Below, in pieces: positions 50,641 through 60,226 of a DNA stretch of 64,000 nt. The translations under genes were made by a program, and so were the position numbers. Below the pieces are notes generated by a model. The model saw nothing but the letters and a program-made list of their open reading frames with translations. It was not told the DNA's origin and did no database searches. The stretch is from positions 26,176,911 to 26,240,910 of the forward strand of contig OX465101.1 in NCBI GenBank assembly GCA_949987565.1, in the 5' to 3' direction. The DNA is from Luidia sarsii. Lineage: Eukaryota > Echinodermata > Asteroidea > Paxillosida > Luidiidae. How positions within the stretch are numbered: the first letter of the stretch is position 1; each line of letters begins with the position of its first letter.

Positions 50641-51284
50641 CGGTACTCTAAAAATCCTTTTCAAGTAAACAGCGTTGAAAGTCAAAGTATCGTCGAAATG
50701 CATGTGTCACAAAAACTCACAATCAATTTTACCGCAGTTTTTTGGCATTTCCGGAACACTTGTGTATTAAGAGAATCATCTGTTCAAAGGAATCTTAAGA
50801 ACATTTCTCGAAATGTGGTGTCCATGACTACTCTTTGTAAAGGTGGGAAAATCTTGAAAACTCAAATTTGGATGACCGTACCAGGTCACATGCACTGTAC
50901 ACATGTAGGTGTGTTCCCACTAGCACAAATTTGAAGTTCACGTTAGCCAAATTGTAGTTCTCACGATTTTTTCAGGCATGTGCAGTTTGGCATAAAAAAA
51001 TTAATCGAGATAAACAAAAAATTACATGTCACTAATGTTGCCGTGTGTGAACATGCCCCCCCCCCAAAAAAAAATAAATAAAAAAAAATCGCCATCCCAC
51101 TTTTAAATAATTTTCTGATTAGAAACTGCAGACATCTCATGATGCATTTGTAATACTGTACATGTACATTGTCTCTTTTGTAAGGAAAGGGGGAAAGTGT
51201 TCCTCCAAGTGACACAAACAAGAAGCAGTGTGTGCTTGCTGAGGATATTATTGGCATTGACTGTGACCCTATCACTGAAGTGAC

Positions 51285-51935
51285 CTATATACATGTACAT
51301 GTACATGTATACATGTAGGTCTACTGCAGGTACTGTATTGTACATGTACTGTACGTGTACATGTAACTAGTCTGGAGACATCTGTCCTGCTCACCTTGGG
51401 GATTTTCTGTTCTGTCAGAGTGACAGTGAGCAAACTGTCTGAGAAAAAAAAGACTGAATCAGCACAAAGTACGTACATGTACACTGTATTGTACACTGCA
51501 CTGTGTAGTGTGTACACGTACATGTACACGTGTATGTGCATATTTACATGTACATGTACATGTACAGTACATGTACACTGCACTGTGTGCTCCTGCATGT
51601 CAAAGACATCTGCACCAGGGTTGGCTTTGGGCAAATACTGAAGAATGTACAAATGTACACTGTTCATGTCCAGTACATGTACATGTACATTGTACATACA
51701 TGTGTACTGTATACCGGTACATGTAAAAGTACGGTATACGTGTACACAATGTACAACATGTATGTACATGTATGCAGTAAATACACATGAACGTACATGT
51801 ACAGGTGTGTGTGTACATGTATACTTTGCATGTACATGTACCGGTATGTACATTGTACGTACATGTATGTACAGTACATATACAGTTTGTATACATGTGT
51901 ACGATGTATATGTACTGTACTATTGCTCAGTGTCA
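51285..51935. repeat. (ACATGT)n-type microsatellite block
   Basis: Dense GTACATGTAC words with an interior unique stretch (51400-51470, 51590-51640). It immediately precedes the AACCGGTT array. Confidence 0.85.
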
Positions 51936-52014
51936 GCACACAGAATACCCCACCAAGCAGTTCCGACAGGTACGTGCAGATTCTTACACATTGTCGTTAT
52001 GACGACCCGCACTA

Positions 52015-53877
52015 AAAAAAATTGGAACCGGTTGAAACCGGTTAAAAAAAAATTGGAACCGGTTAAAACCGGTTCTGGAAAAAAAGTGGAACCGGTTTGA
52101 ACCTGTTCTGAAAAAAAATTGGAACCGGTTTAAACTGGTTAAAAAAAAAATTGGAACCGGTTAAAACCGGTTCTGGAAAAAAATTGGAACCCGTTTGAAC
52201 CGGTTCTGGAAAAAAATTGGAACCGGTTTAAACCAGTTCTGAAAAAAATTGGAACCGGTTTAAACCGGTTTTGAAAAAAATTGGAACCGGTTTAAACCGG
52301 TTATAAAAAAAATGGAACCGGTTAAAACCGGTTCTGGAAAAAAAGTGGAACCGGTTTAAACCAGTTCTGAAAAAAATTGGAACCGGTTTAAACCGGTTTA
52401 AAAAAAAAAGGGGAACCGGTTTAAACCGGTTTGAACCGGTTCTGAAAAAAAAATTGGAACCGGTTTAAACCGGTTCTAGAAAAAAGTGGAACCGGTTTAA
52501 ACCGGTTCTGGAAAAAAATTGGAACCGGTTTGAACCGGTTCTGAAAAAAATTGAACCGGTTTAAACCGGTTATAGAAAAAATTGGAACCGGTTTGAACCG
52601 GTTCTGAAAAAAAATTGGAACCGGTTAAAACTGGTTTAAAAAAAATTTGGAACCGGTTTGAACCGGTTCTAGAAAAAAAGTGGAACCGGTTTGAACCAGT
52701 TCTGAAAAAATGGAACCGGTTTACACCGGTTCTGACAAAAAATGGAACCGGTTTAAACCGGTTTTTAAAAAATGGAACCGGTTAAAACCGGTTCTGGAAA
52801 AAACAACAACTTTTTTTTCTACAACCGGTTTAAACCGGTTCCAATTCTTTAAAAAAAAATTGGAACCGGTTAAAACCGGTTCTGGAAAAAAAGTGGAACC
52901 GGTTTGAACCTGTTTTGAAAAAAAATTGGAACTGGTTTAAAAAAAAATTGGAACCGGTTAAAACCGGTTCTGGAAAAAAAGTGGAACCGGTTTGAACCGG
53001 TTCTGGAAAAAAATTGGAACCGGTTTAAACCAGTTCTGAAAAAAATTGGAACCGGTTTAAACCGGTTTTGAAAAAAATTGGAACCGGTTTAAACCGGTTT
53101 TAAAAAAATGGAACCGGTTTAAACCAGTTCTGAAAAAAATTGGAACCGGTTTAAACCGGTTTTGAAAAAAATTGGAACCGGTTTAAACCGGTTTAAAAAA
53201 AATGGAACCGGTTAAAACCCGTTCTGGAAAAAAAGTGGAACCGGTTTGAACCGGTTCTGGAAAAAAATTGGAACCGGTTTAAACCAGTTCTGAAAAAAAT
53301 TGGAACCGGTTTAAACCGGTTTTGAAAAAAATTGGAACCGGTTTAAACCGGTTTAAAAAAAATGGAACCGGTTAAAACCCGTTCTGGAAAAAAAGGGGAA
53401 CCGGTTTAAACCAGTTCTGAAAAAAATTAGAACCGGTTTAAACCGGTTCTGAAAAAAATTGGAACCGGTTTAAACCGGTTAAAAAAAAAGGGGGAACCGG
53501 TTTAAACCGGTTATAGAAAAAAGTGAAACCGGTTTAAACCGGTTCTGAAAAAAAAATTGGAACTGGTTTAAACCGGTTCTAGAAAAAAGTGGAACCGGTT
53601 TAAACCGGTTCTGGAAAAAAATTGGAACCGGTTGAAACCGGTTAAAAAAAAATTGGAACCGGTTAAAAACGGTTCTGGAAAAAAAGTGGAACCGGTTTGA
53701 ACCGGTTCTGGAAAAAAATTGTAACTGGTTAAAAAAAAAATTGGAACCGGTTCAAAACGGTTCTGGAAAAAAAGTGGAACCGGTTTGAACCGGTTCTGTA
53801 AAAAAATTGGAACCGGTTTAAACCAGTTCTGAAAAAAATTGGAACTGGTTTTAAAAAAAATTGGAACCGGTTAAAAC
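52015..53877. repeat. AACCGGTT satellite array, main block
   Basis: The unit of about 28-32 bp is GAAAAAAATTGG + AACCGGTTTAAACCGGTT + CT, repeated some 60 times with limited variation (AAA or GAA in place of TTTAAA between the two AACCGGTT halves, and A-tract length). AACCGGTTTAAACCGGTT is a perfect 18-bp palindrome. Each half is the consensus site AACCGGTT of Grainyhead/CP2-family transcription factors. A short reversed segment is visible at 52820-52845. It lies within SIPA1L intron 1 on the sense strand. Confidence 0.93.
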
Positions 53878-54148
53878 CGTACACGTACACGTACACGTAC
53901 AGTACACGTACATTTGCATTGAGGCTGATCATCATGGTGCGAGACTGCTGTCCGATCAACCAGTGTGTGTGCACTCGGCACGTGCCTAATGAATAGCAGA
54001 CTTCCACCAGTCCTTACAGTTGTTTTCTAACAACTAAACTAATGTTTATTACAGTTGTAATAGCAATGTTTCGAGTTTCGCCATCAACCGAAGTACGCAC
54101 TCCTCATCAGAAAAGTATTTTCTAGAATTCTAGAATTTTAAGTACGGT
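53878..54148 (-). mobile_element. Insert splitting the AACCGGTT array, with hammerhead-like sequence
   Basis: The insert begins with an ACGTAC run. On the minus strand it carries a full CTGATGA box (54104-54110) followed about 25-30 nt later by GCGAAACTCGAAACATTGC and then TATTACAACTGTAATAAAC. This order (CUGAUGA, hairpin, GAAAC, short AT-rich tail with AATAAA) is typical of the hammerhead-bearing terminal repeats of Penelope-like retroelements. Only the terminal piece is present, so it is a fragment. Assignment is by motif layout only. Confidence 0.45.
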
Positions 54149-54797
54149 TCTGAAAAAATAGGGAACTGGGTTCAACCGGTTTAAACCGGTTCTAAAAACC
54201 GGTTCTGAAAAAAATTTGGAACCGGTTTAAACCGGTTTTAAAAAAATAGGCCGGTTTAAACAGGCTCTGAAAAAAAATGAAGCCCATTTAAACCATTTCT
54301 AAAAAAGCGGAACCAGTTTCAACGGTTCTGAAAAAGTAGTAAAACCGGTTTAAACCAGTTTTAAAAAAAATTGGAACCGGTTGAAACCGGTTTTAAAAAA
54401 TTGTAACCAGTTTAAACCGGTTCTGAACAAAAAAGTGGAACCGGTTTGAACCGGTTCTGAAAAAAAAATGGAACCGGTTTAAACCGGTTCTGGAAAAAAA
54501 ATTGGAACCGGTTTGAACCGGTTCTAGAAAAAAATGGAACCGGTTTAAACCGGTTCTGAAAAAAAATTGGAACCGGTTTAAACCGGTTGTAGAAAAAAAA
54601 GTTGAACCGGTTTAAACCGGTTCTGAAAAAAATTGGAACCGGTTTAAACCGGTTGTAGAAAAAAAAGTTGAACCGGTTTAAACCGGTTCTGAAAAAAAAT
54701 GGAACCGGTTTAAACCAGTTCTGAAAAAAAATGGAACCGGTTTAAACCGGTTCTGGAAAAAATTGGAACCGGTTGAAACCGGTTTTGAAAAAAAATT
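54149..54797. repeat. AACCGGTT satellite array, second block
   Basis: It has the same unit as the main block, about 20 copies. The first few are degraded (for example GGAACTGGGTTCAACC and AGCCCATTTAAACC near 54160-54310) and the later ones nearly perfect. This gradient suggests decay at the array edge or older units next to the insert. Confidence 0.92.
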
Positions 54798-55471
54798 GTA
54801 TACTCATTGTATACATGTACATGTACATGTATGTACAATCAATCGCAAGATGATGAGCAATGCAGAAACAATATGGACTCTCACAAAGCCTTACACTGTA
54901 GGATGCGTAGGATTGATAACCCATTGTTAGTTTTGTCAGGCCTTATGGTTTCTGTGCATTGCCCATTGCCTTGCGATTGATTGTAACTCGTAAGTTACAT
55001 GTACATGTACATGTACACGTACATGTACGTACTTGTACGATGAGTTTGATGAAATCAACCATTGACCAGGAGGTAATGGGGGTGGATTTCACAAAGCCTT
55101 ACAAAGCATCGTAACTCAACTTACGACTGATGACCAATCGTAAGTCGTGATAGGCCGTATGGTGTCTGTGCATCACTGTGTTGTGATTGATCGCACATGT
55201 ACATAACGACAATTTTGATGAAATTGATCGCTGGTATGGGTGGTTAAATGTTTTATAGAGAATGTCATCTTTCAGTTGTTCTGATGAAAACTACATACCA
55301 AGACCATACTGTGTCAGAAAAGGATAGAGGAGTAATAAGCTGAGTTGGATATCTTGCATTTATCTAAAATATTACACTTTTACAGGTGGCTGGGCAATTG
55401 TGTTCCAGGAACATGGGCGATGAGTTTTGAAAAATAAGATTGCATACTGAGTGCCTTTATACTTGAATATG

Positions 55472-55735
55472 GAAAACTGGAGCTTCGAAGCAACTGCCAA
55501 TTTTGTACCTAGGAAAATTGACCCCAAAAGAGCAACTTTTTGAATCACACGAGTTTGGCCTACTGGAAAAGCCTTAAATTTCCAAATTTTCGGTGACGGA
55601 CAAGAGCAGGAAACCAACTGTTAGATACGAAGTCTGAGATCGTTATACGGAGTTGTTTTCATCGTGCGATGTGAGTTAGAAGGCTAAGCGTCGAAAACGT
55701 GTAGCGTCGAAAACGGGGGTTCCCACGATACATGT
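55472..55735 (+). mobile_element. 3' fragment of the 23.1-kb DNA transposon family
   Basis: It matches 23872-24135 with only a few substitutions, starting GGAAAACTGGAGCTTCGAAG and ending in the GATACATGT tip. The 5' three quarters are missing. Confidence 0.8.
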
Positions 55736-56333
55736 CGTGTACATTGTACATGTTTATTGTATATATATGTACATGTACAGTACACATACACGTACATGTA
55801 ATCTGGAGCTATACTACGTACTATGTATAAAAAACACATGTACATGAACTTTTACACAACTCAAGGGTTGTGTGTGCGATATCCTCATTCTTGCTGAGAC
55901 TGAGAGACATACATACATGTAGAACAAGACTATAGAATACTGTATGCCTGTAATATGATAGGATACATGTACATGTACATGTACATGCACATGTACAGGT
56001 GTAGAAGGAATAAGCGTTCAGTTGACGTACACGACATGCTGAGGGAAGAAAAACTGACAGGGAAAGGAAATTACATGCACGCTGTACATGTATCTTTTAA
56101 ATGGTCACATTTTGGAACATTTGCAGGTTTCCTGATTTCAAAAGTTCAAGTTGTGATACCTGTACATGCACAGTGTAGGTCAAATGGTTTCTATGCATTG
56201 CTCATCGTAAGTTACATGCACGACGAGTTTGATTAAATCGACCACAGTTCGTTAACCAACCATCTCTCGCCACCACTGCCCCCCCCCCCCCACCACCACC
56301 ACTGCCCCCACCACCACCACCACCACCACCCAG

Positions 56334-56631
56334 GGAAGTCTGGAGGACCTACTCAAGGTGGACCCGCTGAACGATGACGGCGACGGCCGGGGCAACCTCC
56401 TGGTCCACAGCTGCCCCTTCTTCCGCAACGAGATCGGGGACGAGGTGGAGCCCCGCGTCTCCTTCTCGCGCATTGGCATGCTGAACGCCCGGGCCATGCA
56501 CCGGGAGAGGCACCGGGCCGTGCTGGAGACGGAGGTGGAGGAGCGACGTGGCCCCGCCTCCTGGAAGGGCCCCGTCATTGAGTTTGTGGACCACGGCGCC
56601 ATGTACTACCGCAAGTACTTCTACGGCTTTG
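56334..56631 (+). CDS. SIPA1L: SIPA1-like RapGAP, exon 2 in window (residues 491-590)
   Basis: Acceptor CACCCAG|GGA, donor CTTTG|GTGAGT; the exon ends in phase 1. It encodes GSLEDLLKVD, then CPFFRNEIGDEVEPRVSFSR, then IEFVDHGAMYYRKYFYGF. The C-P-(Y/F)-F-R-N-E-I-G block and the (V/I)EFVDHGA-YYRK(F/Y)FY block directly precede the RapGAP domain in SIPA1L proteins and are among the best conserved parts of the family. The aromatic YYRKYFY segment starts the structured region. The frame joins the previous exon without interruption. Confidence 0.93.
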
Positions 56632-56707
56632 GTGAGTTTTTTTTTTTTTGGAGGGGAGGGGGGGGGAGTGCAAGCTGTAAAGCTACTGTAACCTTTTTCA
56701 AAGCTTG

Positions 56708-56888
56708 GGTCTGGTCTCTGGTCTCTGGTCTCTGGTCTCTGGTCTCTGGTCTCTGGTCTCTGGTCTCTGGTCTCTGGTCTCTGGTCTCTGGTCTCTGGTC
56801 TCTGGTCTCTGGTCTCTGGTCTCTGGTCTCTGGTCTCTGGTCTCTGGTCTCTGGTCTCTGGTCTCTGGTCTCTGGTCTCTGGTCTCTG
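56708..56888. repeat. (CTCTGGT)n heptanucleotide microsatellite, about 25 units
   Basis: A nearly perfect 7-bp repeat about 75 bp inside SIPA1L intron 2. Its frames (Asp-Gln-Arg-Pro-Glu-Thr-Arg or Leu-Trp-Ser-Leu-Val-Ser-Gly) stay open on both strands because the septamer shifts frame evenly. They are not genes. Confidence 0.95.
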
Positions 56889-56949
56889 GCTCAGACATCC
56901 ATCCTTGGGTAGAATGGGGAGGAGATGGGCAGAGCACACACTGCCTGAA

Positions 56950-57250
56950 GCATTGAGTTACTGGCTCTTTTCCAGAGCCACACTCCATCTCACAAGAGAT
57001 GATGTACAAATGTATATGTGCAAAGTATCAGTGGAAGGTTTGCAGTGACACCATGTACTGTACATGTACATCATCTCTTGTGAGATGTACATCATCTCTT
57101 GTGAGAGTGTGGGTCTGAAAAGAACCGGTAACCCAACATTTCAGGCAGTGTTTACTCTGCTCGTCCTTAGCAGACTTTCAGAGCCACACTCCATCTCACA
57201 AGAGATAATCTACAGTGTACATGATGTCACCGCAGACCTTCCAAATTGTT
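56950..57250. repeat. Fold-back repeat cluster (CAGAGCCACACTCC family)
   Basis: CAGAGCCACACTCCATCTCA followed by CAAGAGATGATGTAC (56973 on) is mirrored by GTACATCATCTCTTGTGAGA (57064 on) and GTGTGGGTCTGAAAAG. A further direct copy lies at 57180-57235. The CATCATCTCTTGTGAGATGT segment is itself duplicated. The same family is at 7625-7762. Confidence 0.7.
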
Positions 57251-57309
57251 CTTCCACCATGCAAACCTTCAATTCAAGCCTTATCTCCCCCCTCCCTTTT
57301 TCCCCCCAG

Positions 57310-57455
57310 AACACCAAAACTTCTTTGGCCTGGACGAGACGTATGGGCCGGTGGCGGTCAGCGTCCGCAGGGAGGTCAGGACGGAGGACACTGAAGGAGG
57401 TTCAGACAGCAAGGACAAAGAGTACCTGTACCGTGTCATCATCCGATCCAGTGAG
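57310..57455 (+). CDS. SIPA1L: SIPA1-like RapGAP, exon 3 in window (residues 590-638)
   Basis: Acceptor CCCCCCAG|AACACC, donor AGTGAG|GTAAGC; the split codon 590 gives Glu. The peptide reads EHQNFFGLDETYGPVAVSVR, then a short charged linker and YLYRVIIRSSE. This is the start of the RapGAP domain: E-H-x-N-(Y/F)-F-G-x-D-E-x-x-G-P-V-A-V-S-(I/V)-R-R-E is nearly invariant in SIPA1L proteins. The exon ends in phase 0. Confidence 0.95.
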
Positions 57456-58411
57456 GTAAGCTCCTGCCTGCCTGCCTGTGGTTTATGGAACTTCCTTCCT
57501 TGAATTGGAAATCATTCGAGCAGGGAAGCAGTTGGACGTTCCACTTACCGCTTTGAAAATTAAAACTGGGATTTTTTTTTTTTTTTTTTTAATTTTTTAA
57601 AAATAAAATTGGCGAAGAAAATTTCACTGGACTGGGACTTGGAATTCTTGGAACCACTTGACACTAATCTTTTCGTAAGTCTTTTAAACCTTACAAAAAT
57701 GGCCCACACATATTCAGCAATTACTCATTTCTGAACAGCACCACACGTAATGAAAACAAAAACTGATGACGATGTACTCGAAGTTTGCATTTTCCTACGT
57801 GTGTCTTCCTCACGTGTAGCGAGGGAGATATCCGTGTCATCAGCACACTTACATTGTAGCAGATAGTATGCACGGTATGACGTCATAATTGATGACGTAT
57901 CTGTTGCACTAACCGTATCCACTTTGCTTGCGAAACCTCTCCACTATCTTATAAACCTCAAGCAAAGGGCCAGTCAAACGTGTGGTTGACTCTCATTTTT
58001 AAATAAATATTCGTTTATTGTAATAATCACTTCAACTCTGGAGTATGCTGTTTTGCTGCAATGTTAGTGGTAGAGGATGTGTGCGGCAATCTGACGTCCC
58101 ACAGTGTACATGTTCATGTACACGGACAGTGCTGTCTGTATGGCATGCCCTGTGAGCACAGGAAATTGAAAGACACATTGTCAAGTAGAACGTGGGCGTT
58201 CTTCCCGGTTGTTTCCGGAACTCAGGTGTTTTTTTTTGGTGTGGGTTGTACATGTATTCATGTGCATGCAATACCTCGCCCCTGCTGGAGACTGGTTTTC
58301 AGAGGTGGTCCGTTGCTCCAGTCTCTGGATTGTCAATACCGGCGATGGCACCGGCGATGTGCGATTCTGGTGTGGCCTTGGTGGGATGGGGTTGGGGGGG
58401 GGTGGCGGCGG

Positions 58412-58713
58412 GGCACCGGCCAAACAAAGACTGATGGCAGAAGCAGCTGTCCTAACCGGCCTCCATTGGAGTTTTGCCCCGGTCCCCTGAAATGAGTTTA
58501 CACGCTTGCAGCAGTGGTGGTAGCAATTGCTCTGCAGTGTGTGCACGTGGCACACTGGGCAACCGTCCCAAAGTGCCTCAAAGAACTCTTTGTGTTTTAG
58601 AGTCTGAAGAAGCCTGCCATAACTTGGCCACGGTTTGGCTGGATGGCTGCTGTTCCAGACTGATGCCCCTGCCACTGATATAGCTTGATATGATGAGGTC
58701 ACCTCTCCCCTCC
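58412..58713. repeat. 300-bp dispersed block, copy 1
   Basis: The block starts GGCACCGGCCAAACAAAGAC, includes GGCACACTGGGCAACCGTCC and ends near GATATGATGAGGTCACC. It matches 59780-60090 at well over 90 per cent by eye. The two copies flank SIPA1L exon 4 in the same orientation. I do not recognise the family. Confidence 0.85.
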
Positions 58714-58854
58714 ATTTGTGATTCAGGGGGCCTCCCAACCACAGATCCAAATTACATGTAGAATCAATTAACACAACTTTTCTTTAAACCCTTTTTTATG
58801 TGACTGTCTCTGCCCATTGATTTCCACAATGGGCCTTCCAGATTGAAATAAGCA

Positions 58855-59285
58855 TTTAATTGATTGAATAACCAATTGTTCAATCAATGAATCAATCAAT
58901 CAATCAATTATTCAATCAATCAATAATATGTCAATCTGTAATTTGTTCGTCCATCCATTCACCTGGCCATCTGGTGGTCTGTCTGTTCGGCCATTCCTTC
59001 TTCCCATTTTGCGAGTCAATCATAGAGCCAATCAGTCATTCAATCAATCAATCACTTGGGCAATCAGCCAATCTTTCAATGTATAAAACACTCAATCATT
59101 TATTCAGCCAGTCTTTCAATATATTATAAAACACTAATTATTCATTCATTCATTCATTCATTCATTCAGTGACCCAATCATTCATCCAGTAAAGTAATTC
59201 AATTCACGAATCACCCAGTCAGTCATTCACCTTATCAATCCTTTAGTCATACTTATATAATTAAACCAGTCAGTCAACCAAATGA
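58855..59285. repeat. ATCA / ATTC tetranucleotide repeat region
   Basis: Runs of ATCAATCAATCA (58880-58925, 59040-59060) and ATTCATTCATTCATTC (59143-59169) lie in degenerate CAATCAGTCATTC sequence. Confidence 0.85.
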
Positions 59286-59386
59286 GACATCATGGCGCAC
59301 ATCAAATGAGCTTCGTCTTGACCAGTGGCCGCCCTTCCTGTTCTTGCCCACATTTCACCCTCTTCCCCCCCCCCCTCCTCCCCCAG

Positions 59387-59575
59387 CTGGTCACTCTACG
59401 AGGGGTCATCGCTGAGGAGTCCATCCCGTCCACGGCCAAGCACAACTCGCCCAAGGGGCTGCCCCTGCGGGACGTGCTGGAGTACGTGGCGCCCGACCTC
59501 CCCCTGGCCTGCCTGCGGCTGGCGATCACCTCGGCCAAGGTCACGGAGCAGCTGCTCAAGCTGGACGAGCAAGGG
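59387..59575 (+). CDS. SIPA1L: SIPA1-like RapGAP, exon 4 in window (residues 639-701)
   Basis: Exactly 63 codons, phase 0 at both ends; acceptor CCCCAG|CTGGTC, donor CAAGGG|GTGAGT. It begins [20 protein letters not shown], continues [19 protein letters not shown] and ends [14 protein letters not shown]. The LRG-x-(I/V)-x-E-(D/E)-x-(I/V)-P-(S/T)-(A)AKH and K-V-T-E-Q-L-(M/L)-K-L-D-E-Q-G blocks are diagnostic of the SIPA1L RapGAP domain. Confidence 0.95.
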
Positions 59576-59678
59576 GTGAGTGTGTCAGCATTCCGTGGCC
59601 GTTCTCTTTTGCCCAGTCAGACAGTCTGTGCTTATAGTATACATGTACATGTACACTCCTGTGTAAAGTTTTCAGCTC

Positions 59679-60181
59679 AATATCTGTCAACCATATCATG
59701 AGAGAAACCGTGCAAATGAAATTGAAGTTATTACAAAAACTGTTGCAAACTGTTGCTTACTGACTAAAATGACCTGCAAGGCACCGGCCAAACAAAGACT
59801 GATGGCAGAAGCAGCTGTCCTAACCGGCCTCCATTGGAGTTTTTTCCCCGGTCCCCTGAAATGAGTTTCCACGCTTGCAGCAGTTGTGGCAGCAATTGCT
59901 CTGTAGTGTGTGCACGTGGCACACTGGGCAACCGTCCCAAAGTGCCTCAAAGAACTCTTTGTGTTTTAGAGTCTAAAGAAGCCTGCCACAATTTGGCCAC
60001 GGTTTGGCTGGATGGCTGCTGTTCCAGACTGATGCCCCTGCCACTGAGATAGCTTGATATGATGAGGTCACCAGACCACCTCTGCCCTCCAATATCTGTC
60101 AACCATGTCATGAGAGAAACCGTGCAAATGAAATTGAAGTTATTACAAAAACTGTTGCTTACTGACTAAAATGACCTGCAA
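59679..60181. mobile_element. 300-bp block flanked by about 95-bp direct repeats
   Basis: Left flank 59679-59779 and right flank 60091-60181 share AATATCTGTCAACCAT, then GTGCAAATGAAATTGAAGTT and TGACTAAAATGACCTGCAA. They differ by one base and a 10-bp gap. Between them, 59780-60090 is the second copy of the 58412 block. The flank contains the GTTGCTTACTGACTAAAAT spacer of the hammerhead-like family, and a core of that family follows directly at 60187. The layout (long direct repeats around a short non-coding body) resembles retrozymes or a template-switch duplication. Confidence 0.6.
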
Positions 60182-60186
60182 TACAT

Positions 60187-60226
60187 ACATCTGCAAGGTC
60201 CTGCTAGGATCGAAATGTCAGGCCCT
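60187..60226 (+). repeat. Hammerhead-like repeat fragment
   Basis: CTGCAAGGTCC-TGCTA-GGATCGAAAT-GTCAGGCCC. The stem II halves GGTCC and GGATC pair, as in the other copies. The GAAAC has become GAAAT and the CUGANGA box is eroded. Confidence 0.5.

Larger units (their letters stand above)
46470..56333 (+). other. SIPA1L intron 1 (9.9 kb)
   Basis: It is bounded by donor GAG|GTTGGT and acceptor CACCACCACCCAG|GGA, which joins two phase-0 exons so that NTPE runs into GSLEDL, the position of STEDL in vertebrate SIPA1L1. It contains microsatellite blocks, an inverted transposon copy, the AACCGGTT array and a transposon fragment, each listed separately. The parts at 46480-47510 and 55040-55470 show nothing recognisable beyond a possible eroded hammerhead-like fragment near 46580. 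Confidence 0.85.
56632..57309 (+). other. SIPA1L intron 2
   Basis: 678 bp, phase 1. It holds T- and G-runs just after the donor, a (CTCTGGT)n microsatellite and a cluster of the CAGAGCCACACTCC fold-back family (56950-57250). Confidence 0.85.
57456..59386 (+). other. SIPA1L intron 3
   Basis: 1.93 kb, phase 0. Contents are a T-run (57572-57590), unique AT-rich sequence, one copy of a duplicated 300-bp block (58412-58713), and ATCA/ATTC tetranucleotide repeats (58855-59285). It ends in a very strong pyrimidine tract before CCCCAG|CTG. Confidence 0.85.

Noticed and set aside
52015..54797. CRISPR-like regular array
   Set aside because: Units are contiguous with no unique spacers, and the context is a eukaryotic intron.
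56349..56956. Open frames of repeated Asp-Gln-Arg-Pro-Glu-Thr-Arg and Leu-Trp-Ser-Leu-Val-Ser-Gly
   Set aside because: Produced by the (CTCTGGT)n microsatellite in intron 2.
58181..58774. 197-codon minus-strand frame in SIPA1L intron 3
   Set aside because: It runs through the duplicated 300-bp block and G/C-runs. The sister copy at 59.8 kb does not keep the same frame beyond the block.
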